NCBI GenBank assembly: GCA_050248915.1 | Contig: JBFWRL010000061.1 | Location: forward strand, 1 to 28,672 | Length of the DNA: 28,672 nucleotides | Source: GCA-2770975 sp050248915 | GTDB taxonomy: Bacteria; Cyanobacteriota; Sericytochromatia; UBA7694 | Direction: 5' to 3' | Part shown: positions 9,049-16,564 of the stretch, piece after piece | Layout of the letters: each line of letters begins with the position of its first letter | Position numbering within the stretch: the stretch's first letter is position 1 | Program-made: the position numbers and the translations under genes | The notes under the pieces: generated by a model | The model's input: only the letters and a program-made list of their open reading frames with translations | The model's database searches: none | Told to the model about the DNA's origin: nothing

Positions 9049-9175
9049 ATTTCAGAAGACACCGATCCGACAGGATCTGGATTTCAGAAGACACCGATCC
9101 GACAGGATCTGGATTTCAGAAGACACCGATCCGACAGGATCTGGATTTCAGAAGACACCGATCCGACAGGATCTG
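9049..9175. repeat. Four perfect tandem 32-bp repeats with internal dyad
   Basis: The units are 9049-9080, 9081-9112, 9113-9144 and 9145-9175; the last lacks one base. Each begins ATTTCAGAAGACACC and contains the inverted repeat GATCC-GACA-GGATC. The four copies show no substitutions. There are no spacers, so this is not CRISPR. The array lies between the AraC-family gene and the membrane-protein gene, ending just before the latter's Shine-Dalgarno, so it is part of that gene's promoter or leader. A 32-bp period is close to three helical turns, so each unit would present the same face to a bound protein. Confidence 0.95.
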
Positions 9176-9189
9176 AAAGGAAGCTTTGT

Positions 9190-9897
9190 ATGCCAGATTT
9201 GGCTGTTCATCTCGCCACCGGGCTGTGTATCGGAATCAGTTTGACACTCTGTGGTTTAATCCTCTGGAGTTTAAAAGCATTGGGGGTCTCGTCTGGTGCC
9301 CAGAAATGGACGGGTATCGGCCTGGGGGCTTGGCTACTGCTCACAGCCGGGCTGGCCCAGAGTGGGGCATTAAATGATTTTTCAAGCACCCCCCCGCGCC
9401 TTTTTGGCATCGTGACACCCGCCCTGCTTTTTTGCCTGATACTGACCTTTCACCCCCGCCTACAAACGCTTTGGCAGCAGGTGCCAACGACCTGGCTCCT
9501 GGGTTTTCAGACCTTTCGCATCGGGGTGGAAATCTTTCTCTGGTTGCTGTTTACAAGCACGATTGTGCCTGTACAAATGACCTTTGAAGGCCGCAATTGG
9601 GATATTCTCACGGGTTTAACAGCGCCGCTGATGGTCTGGCTCTGGCACTCAAAACCTCAATCGCAACGTCCTTTGGTTTTGTTCTGGAATCTGGCGGGTT
9701 TGGCTCTCTTGCTCAATATTGTCGGCATTTCGATTCTTTCGATGCCCACGGCGTTTCAGGTCTTTACCCAGGCACCGAGCAATACCTTTGTCGCCAGCTT
9801 TCCCTTTGTTTGGTTGCCGAGCTTTTTGGTGCCGTTGGCCCTGCTCGGGCATTGCCTCAGTCTGCGCCAATGGGCACTTCAAGCCCGATCTCATTAG
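9190..9897 (+). CDS. Multi-pass integral membrane protein, function unknown
   Basis: 235 aa, ATG start with AAAGGAAG upstream. The sequence contains about seven hydrophobic segments, near residues 8-28, 42-58, 70-88, 100-125, 138-152, 162-182 and 203-224, joined by short loops. A conserved-looking patch lies in the middle (FRIGVEIFLWLLF followed by QMTFEGRNWDILTGLTAPL). I recognise this pattern from hypothetical seven-helix membrane proteins but know no function for it. The gene directly follows the 32-bp repeat array and the AraC-type regulator, which suggests regulated expression. The stop is TAG. No catalytic or transport motif is visible. Confidence 0.8.
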   Translation: MPDLAVHLATGLCIGISLTLCGLILWSLKALGVSSGAQKWTGIGLGAWLLLTAGLAQSGALNDFSSTPPRLFGIVTPALLFCLILTFHPRLQTLWQQVPTTWLLGFQTFRIGVEIFLWLLFTSTIVPVQMTFEGRNWDILTGLTAPLMVWLWHSKPQSQRPLVLFWNLAGLALLLNIVGISILSMPTAFQVFTQAPSNTFVASFPFVWLPSFLVPLALLGHCLSLRQWALQARSH

Positions 9898-9922
9898 CTT
9901 TCATTTTTTCAAGTCCATCCGC

Positions 9923-9942
9923 CAAGACCAGATTGGGTCTTG
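9923..9942. other. 7-bp hairpin downstream of the membrane-protein gene
   Basis: CAAGACC-AGATTG-GGTCTTG forms a perfect 7-bp stem 26 bp after the stop codon. No T-run follows, so it is at best a weak or factor-dependent terminator, or an RNA 3'-end stabiliser. Confidence 0.4.
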
Positions 9943-10005
9943 CCCGGATTGCTGCAATGCCAGAACTGTGTTAATTTTTGGACATCGTTCTAATGAGCTT
10001 AAAAA

Positions 10006-11781
10006 GTGGGAGAGAAACAGATTTACGAAGATTTTGAAGCGGGTATACAGGCCCTGGAAGAAGGGGCCTTTGCCCTTGCCCAAACAGCGTTTGAATCCCA
10101 TCTCAAAACCACTCCCCAAGACGCAGAGGGCTGGGCCAATTTGGCTTTGGCCTGTTTTTTGCAAAGAAATTATCCCTTGGCCAGCCAACACTGGAAGACC
10201 AGTCTCAAATCTGAATGGCTGCCTGAAGTGGCTGAAAACATCTCAGATAACGCCTTTGAATTGGTACAAGAAGGCAATTTTCAAACAGCAGCAGAACTCT
10301 ATGGGCTCCTGGTAGAGCGCATGCCCCAATTGAGGGGCTCCCTGATCTGGGCCTTGCGCTGCGCCAATCAAACCCATCAGGCCGAAAAATTATTGCAGAA
10401 CTATTTAAAACAAGAGCCCAACCACCTGGAATTCCGGCTGTTGGATGCCTTTTTACTGCCTCAATTTTATCTCTCCACCTCAGCCATGGAGCAGTGGCGT
10501 CAACGCCTGCGCACAAAACTGCAGGAATTGACGCATTGGTTTGACCAATCCCCTGTGATTACTTGCCAAGAGCTGATTGCGGGCTCTCCCATTTTTGATC
10601 TCATGCTGCTGGGACAAAATGAAAGAGAGACCATGGCCCACATTTCTGGCCTGTGGCGCAAACTATTCTTAACGCAAGGGGCAACCCAAACCAAGCTCCC
10701 TCCTCCCTCACAACCGCTACGACTGGCTTGGGTTTCGTTTTCAATTTACCAACATTCCACCATGGACTATTTTAAACGCCTCTTGCTGTATTTTTGCGGG
10801 CGTTCCGACTTTGAAAACGGGGTCTTTTATTTTGGCAAGCCCCGCGATTCTGTCACCGCAGAAATTGCCCGCACAGCAGATCATTTTGTGCAATTGGAAT
10901 TAAGCCTCGAAACTGGCATAGAAGCCATTCAGAATTGGCAACCCGATATTCTCTTTTATCTCGATATTGGCCAGGAAGCCATGTTATATACTTTGGCCCA
11001 TTACCGCTTGGCAAAGCTGCAGTGTGTTTCAAGCGGTATTCCCATCACCACAGGCATTTCGACCATCGACTATTATCTCTCTTGCCGCCATTTTGAACCC
11101 GAGCAGGCCCAGCAAAATTACAGCGAAAAGCTGGTCAGCTTGCCAAATCCGCCTTGGCAGGTCGAAGTGCCGCCTCTCAGCACACCGCTTCTCAGCCGGA
11201 TAGATTTGGGCTTACCCCCCGACAAAACCATCTACCTCTTTCCCCATACCCTCTTTCGTCTGGACCCGGATCTCGATCCCATCATCGCCGCCATTCTAGC
11301 AAAAGATCCCCAGGCGGTCTTGGTGCTGCTGCGCTACCGCGATACAACCCTGCACCAAGATTTGCAAAAGCGAATGCACAAAGTTGTCTCAGCCGCAGAT
11401 GCCGAGCGGATCTGCTTTTTACCCTGGCTGCCCCAGCACCACTTTTTGCAGCTCTTAAACATGGCGGATTTGGCTCTCGATGGCCTGTATCTGGGTGGCG
11501 GTCTGGTCAATTACCAATGTTTTGCCCAAGGATTACCCGTGATCCATTTGCCCACCCAACAGTTGCGTTGCCGAGTGGCTTCAGGGATCTATAAAATGGC
11601 GGGCCTGTCGGAATGGATTGCCAAAGACAAAGCCGATTATCTGCACAAAGCGCTGAAATTAGGGCAAGACCCCCTCCTGCGCGAACAACTCAAAGCTCAG
11701 ATTCGGGCGACTCACTCGCAGATCTTTCAAAATACCCAGGGCGGGGAAGATTTAGCGGCCTTTTTTCGAGCGCAGTTCTAA
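10006..11781 (+). CDS. TPR protein with SPINDLY/OGT-like (GT41) glycosyltransferase domain
   Basis: 591 aa. The frame is closed by TAA at 10000-10002, so GTG 10006 is the first usable start, although no good Shine-Dalgarno is seen. Residues 1-140 contain TPR-type helical repeats (LAQTAFESHLKTTPQDAEGW, NLALACFLQRNYPLASQHW). Residues about 235-590 match the C-terminal catalytic region of bacterial SPINDLY-type O-GlcNAc transferase-like proteins: LPWLPQHHFLQLLNMADLAL, then LYLGGGLVNYQCFAQGLPVI, CRVASGIYKMAGL, and LREQLKAQIRATHSQIF. The expected role is transfer of a sugar from a nucleotide sugar to Ser/Thr of a protein partner held by the TPR part. The acceptor is unknown and no flagellin or adhesin gene lies alongside. 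Confidence 0.85.
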   Translation: MGEKQIYEDFEAGIQALEEGAFALAQTAFESHLKTTPQDAEGWANLALACFLQRNYPLASQHWKTSLKSEWLPEVAENISDNAFELVQEGNFQTAAELYGLLVERMPQLRGSLIWALRCANQTHQAEKLLQNYLKQEPNHLEFRLLDAFLLPQFYLSTSAMEQWRQRLRTKLQELTHWFDQSPVITCQELIAGSPIFDLMLLGQNERETMAHISGLWRKLFLTQGATQTKLPPPSQPLRLAWVSFSIYQHSTMDYFKRLLLYFCGRSDFENGVFYFGKPRDSVTAEIARTADHFVQLELSLETGIEAIQNWQPDILFYLDIGQEAMLYTLAHYRLAKLQCVSSGIPITTGISTIDYYLSCRHFEPEQAQQNYSEKLVSLPNPPWQVEVPPLSTPLLSRIDLGLPPDKTIYLFPHTLFRLDPDLDPIIAAILAKDPQAVLVLLRYRDTTLHQDLQKRMHKVVSAADAERICFLPWLPQHHFLQLLNMADLALDGLYLGGGLVNYQCFAQGLPVIHLPTQQLRCRVASGIYKMAGLSEWIAKDKADYLHKALKLGQDPLLREQLKAQIRATHSQIFQNTQGGEDLAAFFRAQF

Positions 11782-11846
11782 GTCACAGGCAGAGCATGGG
11801 TGAGAATTGTATACTAAAGAAAACTGCTTCCCTGAGGTCTTGATTC

Positions 11847-12371
11847 ATGCCTATTCTGCTGCTAACAGCCCTGATCTCGTTCTTTTTCTCAGCTTCAGCC
11901 CTGGCGGCCCCCTGCCAGAACATGAAACTCGATTTGGACAAAGGCACCCTCAATGGTATCCCACTGACAGCCACGCTGGAACAGGTTAAAAAAGCCTTTC
12001 CCTGCCCCCACAGCGTCTCCGGAGAAGGAAAAAAAATCTACCTCTATTTTGCTGAGGCAGGCTTTGGTTTTCAGCCAGGCCGCAGTATTTCTGTCAACAA
12101 TATTGAAGAGCCCGGCTTTCAAGGTCAACTCTCTCAAGCGGTCTTGGGCCTGGAGCCCCACGAAATCGACGAAATCTTGGGTGTGGCCCAGTATTTTAGC
12201 CAAATCGTGGCGGACGAAAGCATGGGTTATTATTATCGCTATGCCTTTTATGTTCGCCCTTGGGGCACCTTGATTCTCAAATATGATTATTATTCACCCA
12301 GCCATGTCGAAGAGGTCTTTTTAACCACCGAAAAACTGGCCGAGCTGAAAAAACAATACCCCCAGAAGTAA
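11847..12371 (+). CDS. Small exported protein, function unknown
   Basis: 174 aa. The ATG has GAGG 9 nt upstream. Residues 1-20 form a signal peptide with a hydrophobic core and an ALA-A cleavage site, giving a mature protein that begins APCQNMKLDL. Two Cys (in PCQN and FPCP) could form a disulfide in the periplasm. The central part reads like a small alpha/beta fold (ATLEQVKKAFPCPHSVSGEG, then GYYYRYAFYVRPWGTLILKY). I do not recognise the family. The dGTPase-like gene starts 16 bp after the stop, so the two may be co-transcribed, though the functions are not obviously linked. Confidence 0.75.
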   Translation: MPILLLTALISFFFSASALAAPCQNMKLDLDKGTLNGIPLTATLEQVKKAFPCPHSVSGEGKKIYLYFAEAGFGFQPGRSISVNNIEEPGFQGQLSQAVLGLEPHEIDEILGVAQYFSQIVADESMGYYYRYAFYVRPWGTLILKYDYYSPSHVEEVFLTTEKLAELKKQYPQK

Positions 12372-12387
12372 ATCCACGAGTAAATTC

Positions 12388-13758
12388 ATGAACAAATTTG
12401 AGCGCCGTCACCCCGAAGAGTTCCATGCCGCCAATACTGATCGCGATTACCGCGAGCCGTCGCAAAAAGACCGCGATCGGATTTTGTTTTGTTCGGCCTT
12501 TCGCCGTTTGGCAGGGGTCACCCAGGTTGTCTCTGTGCAAGAGGGACATATTTTTCACAACCGCCTCACCCACAGCTTAAAAGTGGCCCAAATCGCCCGC
12601 GCGCTGGCGCTCAAATTACACGAAACAGATCCCGAACAGGTTAAAAAATGGGGGGAGATCGATCCCAATGTGGCCGAAACCGCGGCCCTGGCTCACGATC
12701 TGGGGCATCCCCCCTTTGGCCATATCGCCGAGCGCAAACTCAACCAATTGGCCCAGGGGGTGGGTCTCAAAGATGGCTTTGAAGGCAATGCCCAGTCCTT
12801 TCGGATCGTGACCCAATTGGCCATTCGCAAAGAGCATTTTTCGGGTCTCAACCTCACCCGCGCCAGCCTCAATGCCATTCTCAAATACCCCTGGCTCTAT
12901 GGCCAGCACGGGCCCCGCACCACAAAAAAATGGGGGGCCTACGAAAGTGAAAAAACAGATTTTGAATTTGCCCGCCAAGGCTTTGAAAACAGCCCAACCA
13001 AATGCCTGGAAGCAGAATTGATGGACTGGGCAGATGATATCGCCTACTCCATCCACGATGTAGAAGATTTTTACCGCGCCAATTTGATTCCCCTCGATCG
13101 GCTGGTGGGTTCGCTGCGCAAGGGCAAAAACAACCGCTGGGAAGTGCTCAAAGACTCGGAGACCGATCAGCTTTTGCGCGCCATTTTTAAACGCTGGGAC
13201 GACGAAGGCATGCAAGCTGAATTCAGCAGCGAAGAGAGCCGCGACAAGCTCAAGCAGTCTTTTGTGCATATTATCGCGCAATTGTCGGGCATTCAGCAGC
13301 CCTACGAAGGGGCCCACGCCCAAAAGGCCTATCTGCGGCACTTTACCTCCTTACATGTCAGTCGGTATATCAACGCGGTCAAGCTCTGCGATCCCGATCA
13401 AGGCCAAACCATTGAGATCTCCGAAGACGCCCAACTTGAAGTCAAAATGCTCAAAGAGCTGACCTGGCATTATGTCATGCGTCGGCCAGCCCTGACCGCT
13501 CAGAAAAAAGGCCAAATGCAAATCATTGAAACCCTCTTCAAGGTTTTTTACGAAGCCGCCCATGCCGATCGGCGTAGCGATTGGGATATTTTTCCCTTTG
13601 CCTACCGCGAGCGCCTGGAAAAAACCGAAGAACCCGATCTGCGCACACGCATTGTGATCGATCTGATCGCCAGCATGGCCGAGGCCCAGGCTGTGCAAAT
13701 GTACCAGCGCCTGACCGGTACAGCACCGGGCTCCATGTTGATGCAGATCGTCTATTAA
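12388..13758 (+). CDS. dgt: Deoxyguanosinetriphosphate triphosphohydrolase-like HD-domain protein
   Basis: 456 aa. This family cleaves dNTPs to deoxynucleosides and triphosphate, adjusting cytoplasmic nucleotide pools. Diagnostic features: YREPSQKDRDRILFCSAFRR at the N-terminus; the metal ligands H62 (RLTHSLKVA) and H103-D104 (AHDLGHPPFGH); and the later D in WADDIAYSIHDVED. The length fits the family. The gene begins 16 bp after the exported-protein gene with no strong Shine-Dalgarno, suggesting translational proximity. It converges with the NHL lipoprotein gene, with only 5 bp between the stops. The exact nucleotide preference (dGTP or broader) cannot be told from sequence. Confidence 0.93.
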   Translation: MNKFERRHPEEFHAANTDRDYREPSQKDRDRILFCSAFRRLAGVTQVVSVQEGHIFHNRLTHSLKVAQIARALALKLHETDPEQVKKWGEIDPNVAETAALAHDLGHPPFGHIAERKLNQLAQGVGLKDGFEGNAQSFRIVTQLAIRKEHFSGLNLTRASLNAILKYPWLYGQHGPRTTKKWGAYESEKTDFEFARQGFENSPTKCLEAELMDWADDIAYSIHDVEDFYRANLIPLDRLVGSLRKGKNNRWEVLKDSETDQLLRAIFKRWDDEGMQAEFSSEESRDKLKQSFVHIIAQLSGIQQPYEGAHAQKAYLRHFTSLHVSRYINAVKLCDPDQGQTIEISEDAQLEVKMLKELTWHYVMRRPALTAQKKGQMQIIETLFKVFYEAAHADRRSDWDIFPFAYRERLEKTEEPDLRTRIVIDLIASMAEAQAVQMYQRLTGTAPGSMLMQIVY

Positions 13759-13763
13759 AGGGG

Positions 13764-14897
13764 CTAAAGAGCCAACTGCGCAGGCTTTAAAACCCGCACC
13801 GCGTGATTGCTATAATCCGCCACGTAAAGTTGCCCGGTGGGCGCCATCACCACATCAAAGGGATAGCTAAAGGCGCTGCTTTCACCAGGGCCATTGCGCA
13901 AGGCAGGTTTTCCGTCACCACCGAGGGTGCTCACTTTTTTGTCTTTGCCAATCAAACGAATGCGGTGATTGAGGCGATCGGCCACATAGAGATTGCCTGC
14001 TTGGTCAAAATCCAGGCCCGCAGGCGTGCGAAATTCGGCCCGATCGGCCTGATCATCGCGGGAGCCGGCTTGACCGCTGCCCGCAAAGGTGGTCACTTCG
14101 CCCAACAATGTCACCCGGCGGATGACATTGTTTTGAGAGTCGGAAACATACAGGGCCTGATCTGGTCCCAGCACAATGCCCATGGGCTCATTAAACGAGG
14201 CTTTTTTGCCCTTGCCTTCTTCATAACCTGCACTGCCATTGCCCGCCAGGGTTGAGACTTGGCCCTCGGGGCTGAGCTTGCGAATGGCATGGTTGTAACG
14301 GTCTGCAATATAGAGATTGCCTGCAGAATCTGCGGCCAAATCAGCAGGCCAGTTAAAATCGGCCTTTAATGCTGGGCCGTCTTGGATCATTCCCTGATTG
14401 TCTGCGTCTCGGCTGCTCTCACTGCCTGTGCCAGCCAAAGTTGTCATCACGCCCTGGGGCGAAAGTGTGCGCAAACTGTGATTTTGGGCATCGGCAATGA
14501 TCAGATTGCCATTGGGCAAAGCCAACAGGGCAATGGCCTGATTCAAGCGGCCCTGATTGCTATCTCCGTCGCGGTTGCCGCGCTCGCCATTGCCCCAGAG
14601 GGTAGAAACACCCCCATTGCTCTGAATTTTACGCAGGCGATGGTTGTAGCGATCCATAACAACCAGTTCGCCTGCGGGCAAAAGCGCAATCGAACTGGGA
14701 TTGTAAAAGCGTGCGGCCTCTCCCTGGGCATCCACAAAGCCATACGCACCATTACCAGCCAGTGTTGAGGCATTCCAAACCGGAATCGCGGCAGGCAGTG
14801 AGGTTTGAACAGGGCCAGAAGCGCCATTGCTCTGACAGGCAGAGAGAGTCAAAAGCAACATCCCCAAACAAGCGGCGGATCGAAAGATCTTTTTCAT
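13764..14897 (-). CDS. Six-bladed NHL-repeat lipoprotein
   Basis: 377 aa, ATG with GGAG 8 nt upstream. Residues 1-21 form a lipoprotein signal with lipobox LSAC. The mature part has six NHL-type blades, each closing with a related motif: YNHRLRKI, QNHSLRTL, YNHAIRKL, QNNVIRRV, LNHRIRLI and SNHAVRVL. Each blade also carries a TLAGNG..G-type turn. It should fold as a complete six-bladed beta-propeller on the cell envelope, a scaffold for protein or ligand binding rather than an enzyme by default. It follows queG by 29 bp on the same strand and may be co-transcribed with it. It is related to the two lipoproteins at 21653-24147. The function is unknown. Confidence 0.9.
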   Translation of the reverse strand: MKKIFRSAACLGMLLLTLSACQSNGASGPVQTSLPAAIPVWNASTLAGNGAYGFVDAQGEAARFYNPSSIALLPAGELVVMDRYNHRLRKIQSNGGVSTLWGNGERGNRDGDSNQGRLNQAIALLALPNGNLIIADAQNHSLRTLSPQGVMTTLAGTGSESSRDADNQGMIQDGPALKADFNWPADLAADSAGNLYIADRYNHAIRKLSPEGQVSTLAGNGSAGYEEGKGKKASFNEPMGIVLGPDQALYVSDSQNNVIRRVTLLGEVTTFAGSGQAGSRDDQADRAEFRTPAGLDFDQAGNLYVADRLNHRIRLIGKDKKVSTLGGDGKPALRNGPGESSAFSYPFDVVMAPTGQLYVADYSNHAVRVLKPAQLAL

Positions 14898-14926
14898 GAA
14901 TTAAACTCCAGTTTTAGGCAATGTTT

Positions 14927-15856
14927 CTAAAGACCGGCGCCGGCTCCAACTTGTTCCATCGCCCAGCGCAAATGGGTCACCAACATCGGATCCTCCCGGT
15001 GCAATTCCAAAGCCTGGGCCAAAACGGGCAAATAGCCCAACTGCCCAGAATTGCCCATCACAACGGCCAGATTGCGAATAAATCCCCGGTATTTGGGGCG
15101 CTTGATCGGACTGCGCGGGGCAATTTGCAGTTCAAATTGATGGGGTGTGAGCAAAAGCAATTCGGCCAGCGTCTTTTCGCTCATCCAGGCACGGGGAAAA
15201 AAACCGCTCTGTTGGGTGGGCTGGGCAAAGCGAATATTCCAGGGGCAGACTTCTTGGCAGACATCACAGCCAAAGAGATGGCTGCCCACACCCGAGCGCA
15301 GATCCACCGGAATATCTTCGCGGGTCTCAATCGTGAGATAGGCAATACATTTACGGGCATCAAGGGTATAAGGTGCGACAAAAGCATCGGTCGGGCAAGC
15401 GTCGAGACAACGGGTACAAGAGCCACAGTGCAAAGTTTCAAAGGGTTCACTGAAAGGCAAATCCAAATTGGTCAGCAAAGCCCCCAATAAAAACCATGAG
15501 CCCTGACCCGGCACAATCAGACAGCTGTTTTTGCCAAGCCAACCCAGCCCAGCCCGAACCGCCAATTCTCGCTCCAAAAGCGGCCCCGAATCGACAAAGG
15601 CCCGTGCTTCCAGTTGGGGATAATGGGGTTTTAAGGCCTGAATCAACTGCTCCAAGAGGGCTTTCATCAGGCCATGGTAATCATCGCCGCGCGCATAGCG
15701 AGCCACTTTAAATTCTGAGGCAGGTTCGTCAGGACCATAATAATTACAGGCCACCACAACCACAGATCTGACCGAAGGCAAAAGGGCTTTTAAATCAGCT
15801 TTGAGAGGCGTATGGCGCTCCAGATAACCCATTTCACCCGCATAGCCCGCAGCCAA
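14927..15856 (-). CDS. queG: Epoxyqueuosine reductase (N-terminus unresolved; coding continues upstream)
   Basis: QueG reduces epoxyqueuosine to queuosine in tRNA, using cobalamin and two 4Fe-4S clusters. Visible: FVDSGPLLERELAVRAGLGW with the family's catalytic Asp, the cluster motif CGSCTRCLDACP, and CDVCQEVCPWN. The only in-frame canonical start is TTG at 15854-15856, but that is probably not the real one. The same frame stays open upstream and reads EVEAKRLGFDLIGV and then PHLDFYQQWLAAGYAGEM, which match the usual QueG N-terminus. No ATG, GTG or TTG occurs in this frame before the TGA at 16043-16045. An ATG at 15954-15956 is out of frame by one base. The gene may be frameshifted, start at a rare codon, or contain a one-base sequence error. 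Confidence 0.88.
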   Translation of the reverse strand: MAAGYAGEMGYLERHTPLKADLKALLPSVRSVVVVACNYYGPDEPASEFKVARYARGDDYHGLMKALLEQLIQALKPHYPQLEARAFVDSGPLLERELAVRAGLGWLGKNSCLIVPGQGSWFLLGALLTNLDLPFSEPFETLHCGSCTRCLDACPTDAFVAPYTLDARKCIAYLTIETREDIPVDLRSGVGSHLFGCDVCQEVCPWNIRFAQPTQQSGFFPRAWMSEKTLAELLLLTPHQFELQIAPRSPIKRPKYRGFIRNLAVVMGNSGQLGYLPVLAQALELHREDPMLVTHLRWAMEQVGAGAGL

Positions 15857-15911
15857 CCATTGCTGATAAAAATCCAGATGGGGGAGTGGTTCGGGCCCAC
15901 AAACGCCAATA

Positions 15912-15942
15912 AGGTCGAAGCCAAGACGTTTGGCTTCGACCT
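15912..15942 (-). repeat. Perfect 13-bp inverted repeat between rplT and queG
   Basis: AGGTCGAAGCCAA, a 5-nt loop (GACGT on the plus strand), then TTGGCTTCGACCT. It lies 25 bp past the rplT stop, inside the upstream queG-frame coding region. The stem is strong enough to attenuate transcripts from the ribosomal genes or to block translation of queG. No U-tract follows (TATTGGCG), so a classical intrinsic terminator is unlikely. Confidence 0.85.
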
Positions 15943-15966
15943 CAAGCGGGTCGCATAAAAAAGCTT

Positions 15967-16329
15967 CTAAGCGGCGCTGCCGGATTGGGCTTTGACCTTG
16001 TCCACCAGGGATTTGAAGGACTGGGGATCGTGAATGGCCATTTCAGACAGAATCTTGCGGTTCAATGTAATGCCTGCTTTGTTCAGGCCATTGATAAACT
16101 CGTTATAGCGAATGCCCTCAGCACGCGCAGCGGCGTTGATACGCGCAATCCAAAGGCGACGAAAATCGCGCTTTTTGGTGCGGCGGTGCATGGTTGCATA
16201 CTTCATCGCCTTTAAAACTGACTCTTTGGCCGGACGGAACAGGGTGTGCAGACTTCCGCGGTGGCCTTTGGCCAACTTGAGAATTTTCTTGTGACGTCTG
16301 CGGGTCACAATACCACCTGTAATACGCAT
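15967..16329 (-). CDS. rplT: Ribosomal protein L20
   Basis: 120 aa, the normal length for L20, a primary rRNA-binding protein needed for early assembly of the 50S subunit. Typical sequence blocks are RRRHKKILKLAKGHRGS, RDFRRLWIARINAAARAEG and FINGLNKAGITLNRKILSEM. ATG start with AAGGAG 9 nt upstream; stop TAG. It is third in infC-rpmI-rplT, an order conserved in most bacteria. In other bacteria L20 represses this operon by binding its mRNA; whether that happens here is not visible. Confidence 0.97.
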   Translation of the reverse strand: MRITGGIVTRRRHKKILKLAKGHRGSLHTLFRPAKESVLKAMKYATMHRRTKKRDFRRLWIARINAAARAEGIRYNEFINGLNKAGITLNRKILSEMAIHDPQSFKSLVDKVKAQSGSAA

Positions 16330-16351
16330 GGTTTAATAACTCCTTATGAAT

Positions 16352-16564
16352 TCAACGCAAATACTTGGGGTAGGGCAGAGCCAAAGTGGCCCGCTCCATA
16401 TCGGTACTATCAACAACGGCATAGCCGCTTAATCCGCGTTTGCGTTTAGAGCTTTTTTTGGTCAAAATATGAGCTTTAAAGGCTTTGCGACGCATCAGCT
16501 TGCCAGAGGCGGTCAGACGGAAACGCTTGGCTGCTGCGCGCTTGGTCTTCATCTTAACTTTCAT
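16352..16564 (-). CDS. rpmI: Ribosomal protein L35
   Basis: 70 aa from the ATG at 16562-16564. This start gives the expected N-terminus MKVKMKTKRAAAKRFRLT, followed by GKLMRRKAFKAHILTKKS; a longer in-frame reading would add nine non-family residues. GAAGGAG lies about 10 nt upstream. The start overlaps the 3' end of infC by 11 bp, which points to translational coupling. The C-terminal 25 residues (from SGYAVV onwards) are less typical of L35. A small basic protein of the 50S subunit. Confidence 0.95.
   Translation of the reverse strand: MKVKMKTKRAAAKRFRLTASGKLMRRKAFKAHILTKKSSKRKRGLSGYAVVDSTDMERATLALPYPKYLR

Noticed and set aside
9049..9175. The 32-bp repeats as a CRISPR array
   Set aside because: The units adjoin each other with no spacers, and there are no cas genes.
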